From Paramacrobiotus metropolitanus (Eukaryota > Tardigrada > Eutardigrada > Parachela > Macrobiotidae): 64,000 nt of DNA. The stretch is from NCBI RefSeq assembly GCF_019649055.1, contig NW_026570230.1, positions 558,001 to 622,000 of the forward strand, written 5' to 3'. Positions 36,582 to 46,700 of the stretch are shown here, piece by piece; position 1 is the stretch's first letter, and each line of letters begins with the position of its first letter. The notes below the pieces were generated by a model. The model did no database searches. It saw only the letters and a program-made list of their open reading frames with translations, and had not been told where the DNA came from. A program made the translations under genes and the position numbers.

Positions 36582-38051
36582 TCATTTGGATTGTGCCGGT
36601 GTCACTTCGCATAGCCTTCGGCGTCGGGCCTCCTGTTCTTCTTCCCATTGTTGGCGAAGAGTTCGACGGCCTGGTTCGCTTGTTTCGGCTAGCTGTATGA
36701 TATTGGACACGGCTCCTGCCCTTGTAACTATGGGCCTGGTTGAGGAGGTTCGCATGATGAGTTCCAGGCGTTCCGCAATTTCTGGTGGTGGCGCCAGTGA
36801 GGTTGGTCTTGGACGGATTTTTCGTTCTGGCGCGGCCATATGATCAGGCGGGGCCGTCAATCCTGGTACAGGGATTGGGTCTGGCTGGTCCAGCCATTCA
36901 ATGTCGCTATCGGTCTCCGTTTCCGATTGGGACGTAGTGGTTGGCCTGCTAAATTCCGGTCCCGCTGTAAGTCTTTCATTTGAGACCTGCATAATGCTCC
37001 CGTAGCGATCTCTCAGTTCTTCCGCCGGTCGACGGTCTGAGGAATGTGCTGGAAACAGGAGTCCAGTTCGGGCTCTGCGTGTCGATTGCCCCAGTCGGGG
37101 TTTGGGCAGCACGCGTTGAAGTGCTTGCTCGATCAGGCCGCGCTGGTATCCTCGGTTGAGGAAATTGCGAATTTTGGTCCGGCATTGCCGGCGTCCAAAG
37201 GCTTCTCCATATAGCGCAACATGGCCCGTCGGAGTCGCATCAAGTATTCTAGGATACCCTGAAGTTCCGCTTCCAGAGCAACTGTTCTGCGAATAGTTGC
37301 AATGTCCGTGCCTGTTAGGCCACGGACGACTGCGGATTTCTTCGCTTAAGGCTTCCGCCGCGTGAAGTTCGCGGTCTAGGGGCACTGGCTCTGGAATGGC
37401 CCGTAAGTCATACGGGGATGACGCTGGTTCACGCTGTTGTGAGCCAGTGCCTATTGCCGCGTCGGTTGGCGCAGGCAGGGCCACTGATGTAGCTGAGGTT
37501 TCCCCTGTCGTAGCGGTTACTACGACCGTCGGCTTAAGCGGCTGGGGCGGCGCCGATGGCGCTGGAGGCCTGCGCGATGGTGCTGCGGATTCTCTTATCC
37601 GGAACTGGTGCGCCATCCTGTGTTGTTCCAGCTGCCATCTCATTTCGCAGGCTGCCGCCAGTAGGGCCTGAACAGTTTGGTCGTGCAACGGAAGTATCTC
37701 GTGCTGGGCCCGGCGGAGTGCGATCTCTTCTCTGAATTCGTGCGCTAGGCCTCGGAACTCATTCTGGTCTTTGATAATCCGCTTGACCAAGTCACGGTGG
37801 TGAGGGTCCTGAATATTCAGCTCGCGGATTATCTGCTCCAATTCCTTGATGGAGTTCTCTACCTCCGCCAAATCTTCTTGGAGGGCGTAAAGTGTAGTCT
37901 TGTTATCGGCCAATGGTTCGTCCGGGGACTCAGACCGCAGTGATGGCGTAGATACTGGTTCAACCATACATAAGTTCTGTCGGTGGGACTGTCTGGTCAC
38001 GCCCGGCAAAAACCGGATTCGGCGCTGGCCCCGCAGTCTGGTCCAGTTCAT
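36582..38051 (-). CDS. Element B accessory ORF X2 (489 aa), coiled coil
   Basis: The frame overlaps the end of X1 by 92 nt. Its likely true part begins around MVEPVSTPSLRSESPDEP, which directly follows where X1 ends, so X1 and X2 may be one protein split by a shift. Residues about 50-150 form a clear coiled coil (DLAEVENSIKELEQIIREL, RDLVKRIIKDQNEFRGLA). A Pro/Thr-rich linker and an acidic segment (SETETDSDIEWLDQPDP) follow, and the C-terminus is helical. No polymerase, protease or capsid signature is seen. Confidence 0.55.
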   Translation of the reverse strand: MNWTRLRGQRRIRFLPGVTRQSHRQNLCMVEPVSTPSLRSESPDEPLADNKTTLYALQEDLAEVENSIKELEQIIRELNIQDPHHRDLVKRIIKDQNEFRGLAHEFREEIALRRAQHEILPLHDQTVQALLAAACEMRWQLEQHRMAHQFRIRESAAPSRRPPAPSAPPQPLKPTVVVTATTGETSATSVALPAPTDAAIGTGSQQREPASSPYDLRAIPEPVPLDRELHAAEALSEEIRSRPWPNRHGHCNYSQNSCSGSGTSGYPRILDATPTGHVALYGEAFGRRQCRTKIRNFLNRGYQRGLIEQALQRVLPKPRLGQSTRRARTGLLFPAHSSDRRPAEELRDRYGSIMQVSNERLTAGPEFSRPTTTSQSETETDSDIEWLDQPDPIPVPGLTAPPDHMAAPERKIRPRPTSLAPPPEIAERLELIMRTSSTRPIVTRAGAVSNIIQLAETSEPGRRTLRQQWEEEQEARRRRLCEVTPAQSK

Positions 38052-38943
38052 TAAAGCCAGGTTGTGCCGCCATTGCTGGTGGGAAATCTTCTGGCCGATG
38101 GTTTATAATATATACCCCGTCCACAAATACCAGTAGTGGGTAATCACGCAACTCGTTGAGTCGTGATGTGGTCGGCTGATGAACCGGCGGCTGTTCCGTT
38201 CGGAACGCCTCATGTCCCGGTTGTGGAGCTGGCAATGATGGTTCAGTCGGCGCCTGAACCGTAGGTTCAGGTTCTGCTACTGGAGGATAATATGGTAGTT
38301 CGCCATATCCACCATAACCGCCGTAAGGCGTTGGCGGATATGCCCACGGTGGTGGGTATCGCCACTGATTCTGGTCCGGCGGCGGCTGGTTCGAAGGTCC
38401 AGGCGCAGGATACGGTGGATATCCATAATGTGGATATGGCGGCAGGGTGTAGCGTGGCCTTGGTCCAGTATGGACTGGCGGAGTCTGGACCGTTGGTCCG
38501 ACTGCTACAGTTGTGACAATCGGCTGAGTGGTCGGTTGGCCACCATACAAAATCGGTCCCGGGCCTGTTGGGCCGCGCGGGTAATGTCGGATCGTTCGGC
38601 CTGACGAAGAGCTTGGCTGACTGCTGGCTGCTGCTGCGTTGACCAAGAGTCCGGTTTCGTCGGAAAATGTCCCTGGCGGCAAGTATTGCGGCGAGATGGC
38701 TCGAGGTGGCAGTGGCTGGGCCCGCGGTAGCAGTGTTTCGGCCCGTGGTCCGGGTCCGACTGACATGTTGGCCAGCTGTTCAGCAGTTAAGTTAGCTCTG
38801 ATTTTAGGTACCTGAACACTCGGTGGCCGGTTAGGCGACCGAGTGGAAGATGCGCCAGACCGGGATTCCGGTCTTGAGTAAAGATGTGATCGGTTGCTTC
38901 GGTCGGAGTCGTCGGAGCGGTCGGTGCGTCGTCGCCCTTCCAT
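37960..38943 (-). CDS. Element B accessory ORF X1 (327 aa), Pro/Tyr-rich
   Basis: It starts MEGRRRTDRSDDSDRSNRSH about 90 bp after the integrase frame ends. It is dominated by low complexity: Ser/Arg at the start, then Pro/Gly, then repeated YPP/YGG-type phrases (PYPHYGYPPYPAPG, PYGGYGGYGELPYYPP). A more ordinary patch near the end reads LLVFVDGVYIINHRP. The low-complexity middle recalls the assembly or RNA-binding parts of gag proteins, including that of element C, but this is only compositional. Confidence 0.55.
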   Translation of the reverse strand: MEGRRRTDRSDDSDRSNRSHLYSRPESRSGASSTRSPNRPPSVQVPKIRANLTAEQLANMSVGPGPRAETLLPRAQPLPPRAISPQYLPPGTFSDETGLLVNAAAASSQPSSSSGRTIRHYPRGPTGPGPILYGGQPTTQPIVTTVAVGPTVQTPPVHTGPRPRYTLPPYPHYGYPPYPAPGPSNQPPPDQNQWRYPPPWAYPPTPYGGYGGYGELPYYPPVAEPEPTVQAPTEPSLPAPQPGHEAFRTEQPPVHQPTTSRLNELRDYPLLVFVDGVYIINHRPEDFPPAMAAQPGFNELDQTAGPAPNPVFAGRDQTVPPTELMYG

Positions 38944-39029
38944 GGTTCTGTGGGGACACTGTTACGAGACCAATTACGTTACGTTAGACTCCTACCTAGG
39001 GGTTAGTTCATGTTATAGGTTAGCTACTT

Positions 39030-39500
39030 CTAAGCTACCAAGGTCATCTGGCGTTCGACTTGGCCTTGGCCCTCAGGATAATAGGCAGATCTGAACGTTT
39101 GTTCGATGCCAAAGATTTTTGCCACTCTGGCGAAGGACTTTGGCGTGAAATGCGTACCCCGGTCGGAGTGCATTGTGTGTGGCATTCCATACTTTAAAAC
39201 TTTTTCGACGAAGAACTTTTCAAACTCCTTGGCCGAGTTTGTTTTGGTCGGCCGGGCTATGGTGAACTTCGTCATTTGGTCGACCATTACGGCGATGTAC
39301 CGGTATTTCTTGGTTTCGATCACCGGTAATGGTCCTTTAAAGTCGGCGAAGACGCGATACCAAGGCGCAACAGCGTCGGTCGGCTGCAGCTTAAAATAGG
39401 TAGCTCGCCGCGGTACTTTGCCGAAAATGCACGTCTGACATCGGTCGATGTAGTCGTGTATGTCGCTGCTCATACGGTCCCAGTAGTACCTGAGCTTACT
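39030..39500 (-). pseudogene. Element B integrase core, truncated
   Basis: The core has FADFKGPLPV (first Asp), MHSDRGTHFTPKSF (second Asp) and YYPEGQGQVERQ (Glu), so all three catalytic residues of the DDE triad are visible. The frame then stops right after the Glu, without the C-terminal domain. Upstream only the CQTC half of the zinc domain remains. Against element C, about 50 residues holding the two His ligands are missing between DKGV and the YYW motif near 39490. The protein could not fold as a normal integrase. Confidence 0.8.
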
Positions 39501-39895
39501 CCTTTATCCATTTGGTAGTGTTCAGGAAGTTTGGACCGTTTGTCCATTTCGGTCTGATGTTCCAACTCATGGATTTTCTTGGCCAAAGTTGGGTCACGGT
39601 GTTGCATCCGTCGCAGTTCTTGCGCGGTGCGGTCCGTAACTTTTTCTGGGCAGGGTGGGCCTACGGGGTCCGGTTCGTCCGGTTTGGGCGCCGGAACATT
39701 GATAACCCGTATATCCGCCGTGCTGAATTCATTCCAATCGCCGATTGCGTTACAGTCAGGAAAGAGAGGTGTTTCCCAATCGTCTGTGGGATCCTCGTCG
39801 GTAACTTGCAGCCTGCGCACCTTTATGATGCGTGCTGGGATCTCGTCTTCATAATCTTCGAAGTTGGGGACTTGGTCCAGTTGGGGACTCTTCAT
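39470..39895 (-). pseudogene. Element B RNase H-integrase linker
   Basis: The frame shares LDQVPNFED and VRVINVPAP-like segments with element C (63190-63420), the linker between RNase H and integrase. It is offset from the RNase H frame and ends at the integrase deletion. Confidence 0.7.
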
Positions 39896-40418
39896 GTGGA
39901 CCTTTATCGTAGTCCCGTTCCAGTGGCCATCTGGACAACGCGTCGGCGTTATCGCAGAAAGTTCCTGGCTTGTACTCGATGGTGATATCCCGTCCCTGTA
40001 AAGCGAGGGCCCATCGAGTAAGGCGAGGGTTGATGCCGGGTCGGTTGGACTCGCATCTGAGCAGATTGGTTAGGGCTCTGTGGTCCGTGCTTACTGTAAA
40101 AGGTCCGTGGTCAATGTAGTGCTTAAACTTTTGGACAGCCCACACTACGGCTAAGCATTCCCATTCGGTCCCGCCGTAGTTCTTCTCAGCTCCATGTAGG
40201 AAACGACTCGCGTAGGCGATTGGCCTAGAATCCTGGCTGAGTATGGCTCCGGTGCCTGCGCCACTTGCATCGCATTCGATGGTGGTCTGCTTGGTCGCAT
40301 CGAATTTGGTTAAAATTTGGGCTTTCGTTAGGACCTTTTTAATATCGTTGAACTCGGCGGTGTGGGAGTCAGTCCAGTCGTTCTTGACCGAACTATCCTT
40401 CCGCAGGAGTTCATACAT
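39849..40418 (-). CDS. Element B RNase H
   Basis: The 189-codon frame begins MYELLRKD. RNase H motifs are intact: IECDASGAGTGAI, TEWECLAVVWAV, STDHRALTN and CDNADALSRW. The frame is -1 relative to the RT frame, and the switch occurs at the same codon as in element C (AAA-TGT to ATG). Confidence 0.8.
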   Translation of the reverse strand: MYELLRKDSSVKNDWTDSHTAEFNDIKKVLTKAQILTKFDATKQTTIECDASGAGTGAILSQDSRPIAYASRFLHGAEKNYGGTEWECLAVVWAVQKFKHYIDHGPFTVSTDHRALTNLLRCESNRPGINPRLTRWALALQGRDITIEYKPGTFCDNADALSRWPLERDYDKGPHEESPTGPSPQLRRL

Positions 40419-40777
40419 TTTTGAAGTTTCTGGTCGTAGCCCAGGATAAACTTCCGATAGTAATTGGCAAGCCCAAGAAACGGGCGAAGTTGGCGCTCGG
40501 TCCTGGGCGGTTGTTTCTCGGCGATGGCCGCAACTTTCTCTGGGTCGGTATGGACACCGTCCAGGCTGAGGATGTGTCCAAGTAATTGGAGTTTTTCCAT
40601 TCCGAATTCGCTTTTCGACGGTTTTATCGTGAATCCGGCATCTCGCAGGCAGATGAGCGTATTTCTGAACGCCTGCCTGAATTCGTCGAAGGTTTTGCCG
40701 AAGAATTTCACGTCGTCGATGTATGCGAAGACACCGCCTTTATTGCGTGCTGGTGCCATGATCTTATCCATGGTCAT
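40328..40777 (-). CDS. Element B RT, C-terminal half
   Basis: It begins at MTMDKI directly after the insertion, continuing the RT interrupted at 42379. The catalytic box is FAYIDDVKFF, followed by LGHILSLDGVHTDPEKV and FLGLANYYRKFI of the thumb. The Asp-Asp pair is intact. Confidence 0.82.
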   Translation of the reverse strand: MTMDKIMAPARNKGGVFAYIDDVKFFGKTFDEFRQAFRNTLICLRDAGFTIKPSKSEFGMEKLQLLGHILSLDGVHTDPEKVAAIAEKQPPRTERQLRPFLGLANYYRKFILGYDQKLQKCMNSCGRIVRSRTTGLTPTPPSSTILKRS

Positions 40778-40778
40778 C

Positions 40779-42378
40779 GACCGAAGCGAAGCGAAGGTCC
40801 TCTATGTTCAAGAAAAACGGGTCTTTCTGTCACGTCGGTCACGTCGGTCACGCAGACATAAATTATTGCGCAATCGTGGCCACCCATAATAACTTAAGGT
40901 GACCACCTGCAGAAAGAAACCTGCGAAACTGGTCAAAACTTCGTTCAAAAAAGAAAACGGCAATGTCAAACGTTTCAAACCCTGTGCGAAGAAAAACCGG
41001 CATCCGGGAACTGGGAGCTTACGTCTATCTGGTGACGGTAAAGGCAGCTGTTCAAGAAAAACAGCAAATCCGAAAATAACGTTAACGTGAAGAAATTACA
41101 AAAAATAAAAGGTCGCGAACGCAGATAAAGGTATTGCCGAATGGTAGTGCGCGGAGTAAAAGATAAGGAAAGGCGATGTACAGAGTGGTTACCAAACACT
41201 AAACAGATAGCTCATATGCGTATACACTAATATACAGTACTTTCTCTAAGGTTCTTCTATCCAGTAATTTATAATAATATAGAAGTACAGTACTTTACGC
41301 ATACTTCTATAGCTCGTCCCGCCGCGCAGTTTAACCTATTAACGCCGGGTACCAGAAGGAGTGCGAATGCCAATTTGAAAATTGGTATTTATCGACAAAA
41401 AATTCAATTAAGAAAAGTCACTTTTTGTGTAATTTTTCTGACCATAGGTCAAGCATAACACCATGATGCCGAAATGACACTGTAAGGCGGGACGCTCCGC
41501 CCTCCTGAGTAGCTATTCGCTGTTTCTGGGGATTTCCACCCCGCAGATTGCTGCGCTGTTTTAACGGATCTGCAGCACAGTTGCACTGGCTGCAGAATCC
41601 TTCCTTGTTATTCTGGTGTTGCTGCGCCACGGTGCGCATTAGATTCGGCAATAAAGCCTCATCCGGGTTCACGCTGTTCGCTGTCGAGGATACGCGTGGC
41701 GCCCATACGGCCCCGCGTTATAACACGCATAGGACTGAGCCATTTGGCACTGTATAGTTTTTCTCAAAAATTAATTCATAAAAAAAAATAAACTGGAACT
41801 GGACACATCATGATAAGTTTCTGTTTCGTTGCCCTGTAGCGCTCTGTACGATTCAGCGCTACACCATCTGTAGGTTCACTTTTACAGAACTTCCGGCACT
41901 TTAAGTTACGGAATGTATGTAAAGTGTGCGGCGAGATGGGCTAATGTCGGCATTTCTATGTCGGCCAATCGATTTCGGCTTTTTCCGCATGAAAACTGGG
42001 GTGGATTGGCAATACATCAGGTTTCCCTTCGAATCTTCTGCAGTCCCCAAAGGAGAAAAAAGCTTCCGCTCAAAAGTAAAGAGAACTGGACAGTTAAAAC
42101 AAAACGCCCTGTGCCAGCTTTTTTAACTAATTGTAAGTAATCATATGTATATCGTTCGTAAATGTTAGGTATAAATGAATCTAATAAAGTATCTGATATC
42201 ATGCAGTCTTCTATCAGTCAGTATTATGGATATTATGGTCAGTTAAAGGAAAAATTACTCATTGCTTCAACATCCCTGCGTGTAATTCAATTCCCCGGTT
42301 CTAAATACTTCCCGAAATATTTCTAGCTTCGCTTCGGTCTTTTAGTGCGAGCGAGCAGCGGTTCACTTCCCTAGTTCA
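40779..42378. mobile_element. 1.6-kb insertion splitting element B RT
   Basis: By comparison with element C, RT should run from ATF(Q) straight into M-MDKI, but 1.6 kb separates the halves. The insertion starts GACCGAAGCGAAGC (40779-40792), and GCTTCGCTTCGGTC (42326-42339), its exact reverse complement, lies about 40 bp before the right boundary. No GT-AG borders in the RT orientation are present, so it is not an intron. I see no transposase; frames here are under 90 codons. The superfamily is unknown. Confidence 0.65.
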
Positions 42379-43155
42379 GAATGTGGCTAGCCCGTTGCAG
42401 ACGCCAAATGGCATTCGTTTGAACCGGTACATCCCTTCTGGTGTAACGAAGGTAGTGTAGCCCATAGAAGCTGGATCCATTGGGATCTGCCAGAATCCGG
42501 ACTTACAATCTACCTTGCCGTAATGGGCGTTGCCTGCACACTGGTCCAGAAGTTCATCTGGGTTGGGCAATGGATAGTTGTTCTCTTTGGTCATCGAGTT
42601 CAGCTTTATGTAGTTAATGCAGAACCTGGTGCCCATGGTCCCATCGCCGTTTTTCTTCGAAGCGAGAACCACTGGGAAACTCCACGCAGCAATGGACTGT
42701 TCGATCACGCCTTGGTCCAGCATTTCCTGGACGTGCTTGTTGATGAATTCGCGTCCCTTCTTATTCGTTCGGGTTGGGTTCATCTTAATTGGTGCAGCGT
42801 CGCCACTTTCTATGACGTGGGTCACTCCCTTAACGTCGCCGTAAGGCTTTTTGGACGTGGGGAATATGGCCCTGAGTTCCCATAAGTCCTGACGGAGTAG
42901 AGCAGTTTGCTCCTCGGTCAGGTGATCGCCGAAATCTGCGTTGGCGATGTGGGCGCGGATTTCGCGTTCCACTTCTGGGTCTTCCTCTCCGGTTTGGAGG
43001 GAATTGATTTGGGCGAATTCTTCGTCCTCTTCATATGGCTCTACTCGGCCCATGTCCGCTCCCTTGCGGAGTATGTGGGTCTCTTTCGAGTAGTTTGAGA
43101 CCAATATGGTGAAACTTCTGCCGTCATGCTGGACTGGCCTGTCAAGCATGGCCAA
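42376..43155 (-). CDS. Element B RT, N-terminal half
   Basis: The frame contains GDVKGVTHVIESGDAAPIKM, the priming segment VIEQSIAAWSFPVVLASK, motif A HYGKVDCKSGFWQI with its Asp intact, and MPFGVCNGLATF, where it is broken by the insertion. It aligns along its whole length with element C 61560-62290. Confidence 0.85.
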   Translation of the reverse strand: MAMLDRPVQHDGRSFTILVSNYSKETHILRKGADMGRVEPYEEDEEFAQINSLQTGEEDPEVEREIRAHIANADFGDHLTEEQTALLRQDLWELRAIFPTSKKPYGDVKGVTHVIESGDAAPIKMNPTRTNKKGREFINKHVQEMLDQGVIEQSIAAWSFPVVLASKKNGDGTMGTRFCINYIKLNSMTKENNYPLPNPDELLDQCAGNAHYGKVDCKSGFWQIPMDPASMGYTTFVTPEGMYRFKRMPFGVCNGLATF

Positions 43156-43467
43156 CTCCGTTTGGTGTCCTGGCTTCCGAGATACATTAGTTTCTGCTTC
43201 GGGTCAACGGCGAAGTCAATGGTGACCTGGGCCGTGGTAATAGACTCTCGGTGGGAGTTCCACTTTCACGGTTGCCCGCACTTTGCGTAGTCAGTTATAG
43301 TTCGTTGTCTCTTCGGATTACGTCCCGCCTCCATTGGCCATGGTAGGGCACTGGCGTTTGGTATGGACCAATCCACACCGTCCTCTCTGATGTCTGGCTC
43401 ATATATATCGCTGTAATACATATGGCCGATTCTTGCACCTTTACGAAGGACTTGGTCTCGTAGAGAC

Positions 43468-44767
43468 TTATTTTGGATCTAGACCCACGCGTACTCGGTC
43501 CTGGCGTGTTTCTACCTCCGGCTCGATCGGTAAGAGCTGGCGGTGTGGCCGTCTCAACGAGTTAAAATGGATTGAACGCTTTGGATCCATGGTTCTGTAT
43601 GTGCGGACTTTAACCCAGCAAGTTGAGTAGGGTGGTATGGTGTACCGCTTATGGACGAAGGCAACTTCCTTTTCTTCTTTAATGCCTTCCATCTGCTGTT
43701 GTAGTCTGGTCCGGCGAATGGTGGTGCTTCGGCCCGAAGTCGACGTATTGTAGGGTCTTCTTCGTCGTCACTGTACTCCTTTAATGATTGGTTATCGGAG
43801 TCAGTGTCCGGTGAATCACTTGAACTTTGGACTTCCGAGTCCGTAGACTCGGGTTTGTCGTCCTGCTCTGGCTTTGGCTCGTCTTTGTCCTCGTTAGAGG
43901 TTGGCGCGCCGCCGGTCACCGTCGGTGCCGGTCCGGTCACGAAAGCCGCTTCCCGGTTCTCTGGCTTTCCGGTTTTAATTTCCTGCTTCTCAGGCTCGTC
44001 CGGCTCTGCCAAAGTGGTTAGACGGTCCCCGTTAGGAAGTGGTGAGGCTGGTCGGCCTCCTGTCCACCGCTGAGCAGCACGGGTCTGTATGGCCCGTATT
44101 ACCGCTTCAACGCCGTCTCCACACAGAGGACAAGTCAGCTGGACTTCCGCCGATGAAGGGTCCTGCGTTTGGCTGGTGTCCCTCCTATGGCCTCCCTGTT
44201 CTGGGTGTGGGCCATCGTTGAAGCGCGCTCTTGTCGCTATGTGCGGTGCTGTTTCTGGCAGTGGCTCCGGTATGGTCCTGACGTTGGTCAAGGACAAATC
44301 ATACTTTGACCATATGCTGGCGCTTACGCCAGAGTGCTGGGCCAAATTCTTGTGAAGTTTTATAGTGTCGTCGACGAGGTCCGGGCACATCCGTTGGAGT
44401 GCCTTCGGCATTTCCATGTGGTATTCTTTGTATTCCCACCACAGGGCTAGACGTTCGTCCTCCCATAATGGTCCCTCTTCGAGAAGTTTGTCCAATTCCT
44501 AGCCGAATGGTCCATATTCTACGGCTATTTGTGGCCACGTTAGTGGTACGCGTTTTTCTTCTAGCCACCCCTCTTCTTGGGCAAGGAGTCGTCAACGCGG
44601 TATTGGAGGAAATTTCTAACTCCGGTGAACCATGTCTTGTAACGCTGAACCAGTTTCTCCTTAAATTCTCCGTCAGGCACCGGCCGTTGGCCCAGTGCCT
44701 CTGGTATCGGGATAGTCTTTACTATCCCGTGATTTGGCTTGAGTATGCCAGAGCGGAATTGGTTCAT
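43468..44767 (-). pseudogene. Element B protease-RT linker region
   Basis: Three staggered frames (44767-44561, 44495-43554 and 43692-43468) together match the long linker of element C. Shared phrases include KTIPIPEA, an acidic SSDSPDTDSDNQSLKE stretch, a C-x2-C pair (CPLCGDGVEAVIRAI against CAICQDNIDEVVRTI) and the VRTYRTMDPKR strand before RT. The C-x2-C pair could be half of a metal site. The breaks are frameshifts. Confidence 0.65.
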
Positions 44768-45082
44768 GTAGCGCTCAATCGCGTTATGGACGCGCAGTTC
44801 TCAGACGAGGCTTTCAATGGTTTCCAGGCATTCCGAACAGGTGGAAGCTCGGACAGTCGGTTCGCGAAGCCGATTTATCCTAACTTCATTGTCGGATCCC
44901 GGTGCCTCTGGTATCGGGATTGACTTTACCGCGTCTCACACGATTTCTTCGTTTGGCTTCAGGATGAAGGTGAACTTGGAGTGAAAGTAATCACATCCAA
45001 GTAGAACTTGCACGTCCGTTGACGTCGGTTGGACGAAGAACGTGAGGTGGCTCTTATATCCCTGAAATGTCACTGGTACGGT

Positions 45083-45385
45083 TCAGCAATGGGAGACCAC
45101 AAAGGCGGTTTGGCCGCCAACATCAAGGATTTTGGTGTTCCGTCCTAATGGCTCAGTTTTGACGCCATTGGCCGTGCAAAATTGCTGGGTGATGAGGGAA
45201 GTTTCTGCTCCCGTATCCAGCCTGGCGAGCGTATGGACTGGTCCGATTTGGACTGTTTGTGTCCATGCTCTGACGGTCTTAGGTTTCCGATTCTCGTCAA
45301 GACCAACTGTCACTTTCCGCATCACCGGTACAATGGGGATTAGCGACAGTGGTCCTGGATCATTAGAAGCATCCTTGGGTTCCAA
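45083..45385 (-). CDS. Element B aspartic protease
   Basis: The frame holds KPKTVRAWTQTVQIG and the active site LDTGAETSLI, followed by ILDVGGQTAFVV, matching element C (which has LDAGAETSLI). The second half of the protease, with the LLG-D motif, lies further along in another frame near 45000. Retroviral-type protease acts as a dimer, one Asp from each chain; that Asp is kept. Confidence 0.78.
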   Translation of the reverse strand: MEPKDASNDPGPLSLIPIVPVMRKVTVGLDENRKPKTVRAWTQTVQIGPVHTLARLDTGAETSLITQQFCTANGVKTEPLGRNTKILDVGGQTAFVVSHC

Positions 45386-45409
45386 GGGCTTTCGTTGGGC
45401 GGACTCTTC

Positions 45410-45676
45410 CTATGGTGATGTTCCCGTTTCCCTTAAGGTCGAAAACAGCTGCTTTTGGTTCAGGAAAGTCCGTGAACTGTTAATTGTCCGCACCGTTGGT
45501 GCGGATCCGAGGGGTCGTCCACCGGTCTGGGGCCAGCAGGTTTGGGGACTTGACGCCTCAAGAGGTTCGGCTGTCCACTCTTCTAGTGGGGCCACCTGGC
45601 TGTCCGTACTTCCTACGGACCATCCTTCCGGTGCGCTGTCGGGAGATGATTCTGACGCTGATCTTGGATACGTCAT
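45410..45676 (-). pseudogene. Element B pre-protease segment
   Basis: The frame ends with VRTINSSRTFLNQKQLFSTL, matching RTIASSRTFLNLDYMWSKL of element C at 58660-58725, just before protease. It is separated from the protease frame by a shift. Confidence 0.55.
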
Positions 45677-46129
45677 GTTCGTGGTGCGACGTCTTGCTTT
45701 CCCACGTGATTGGTTGGCCTTAGGGTTACCCGAGCTCCGGAAAACGGCTTGGTCGCCAGCTGGACGACTGTCGGTCTGGTCTCACTTCTAGAGCCAGATG
45801 GTCCAGCCGCGACTTCTACGCGTCCTGGCATGGCCACACTTCTAGGGCCATGTGGCTAAGTCGCCGGTTGGGCGCTAAACCTGAATCCGCCGGCAGGAAG
45901 TTGGGCGGCCGGTTCCGGATCCACTGCACTTCCTGCAGTTTCGGTTAGTGTAACAAGGGGGTTAGTTATATCCGGCTGTTTAGGTTCCGGTAACAGGTCA
46001 TGTGAGTTGCCGTTACTCCCGACCTTAAGCGTTTCCCGCAGTTGAGCTGGCCCGGTTAGAGCCGCCGCCACTATTGTTGGTGGGCTGCAACTGCTGGTTG
46101 GTCAGCGGCGGTAAGGCGGTCCTTTCGGT

Positions 46130-46440
46130 AGCGGATGTTTGGAATCCGCGTGGTCCGCCATATCGGTCTGCGCCGCACCAGGCCGATACGGTTGGGATTT
46201 TGTGCCCCGGTAGAGTATCCCTTCATGTATCATTCACGCCAGTTCAGGTAACAGTTCCGGGTAGGGTTGCCCTGGTTGTTCCTGTTGGCGTAGCCGCATC
46301 CGTCAGTCTTGTGGTTTCCCCAAAGAGAAAAGTCAGAGATGATGGTTTTGCCCTTGGTCCACCTTTCGAACATGCGGTCGATGTACATGTCCTCGGCTTT
46401 TCGAACCTCTTCGGAGTTTAGTGCTTGGCGTTGGCCGGTC
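46130..46440 (-). pseudogene. Element B gag C-terminal domain
   Basis: The minus strand reads EDMYIDRMFERWTKGK, then DGCGYANRNNQGNP, then a TGA where element C has Trp. It corresponds to YVDKMEAAFFQGTKDK ... CIYGSDNNPNLRWYDDWY of C. The domain is shared by both elements, contains conserved Cys, Asn-Pro and aromatic positions, and is not a CCHC knuckle. Confidence 0.6.
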
Positions 46441-46502
46441 TGCCCTCCGCTGCCTCCTTGGCTCTGGGCGTTACGTCTCGGGCCATTATTGCCACCGCAT
46501 CG

Positions 46503-46700
46503 CTATCCGCTGAAGCTGGCGTTCTGGCTTCCACCGCCATATCCCTGGCCATAGCCAGGGTTACCCTGGTTCGGGGCCTGGCCATAGCCACCACCACCAC
46601 CACCGTTAGGCGGTGTGGACCCACGTTGTGGGGAGTTCAAGTTCATAGCCGCGATGGCGGCGTATGTTGCGTCCACCTGTGGTTGAAGTGGTGGAAGCAT
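46503..46700 (-). CDS. Element B Gly-rich gag tract
   Basis: The frame reads GGGGGGYGQAPNQGNPGYGQ and related phrases, matching the RGG/GYG tract of element C at 57260-57510. It takes the place of a zinc-knuckle nucleocapsid and is offset from the capsid frame. Confidence 0.6.
   Translation of the reverse strand: MLPPLQPQVDATYAAIAAMNLNSPQRGSTPPNGGGGGGYGQAPNQGNPGYGQGYGGGSQNASFSG

Noticed and set aside
41330-41360. piggyBac-like end (TTAACCTATTAACGCCGGG)
   Set aside because: No matching inverted end was found to the right within the insertion.
40778-42379. An intron in element B RT
   Set aside because: The borders in the coding orientation are TGAAC and GGTCG, not GT-AG, and the inserted sequence has an inverted repeat near its ends.
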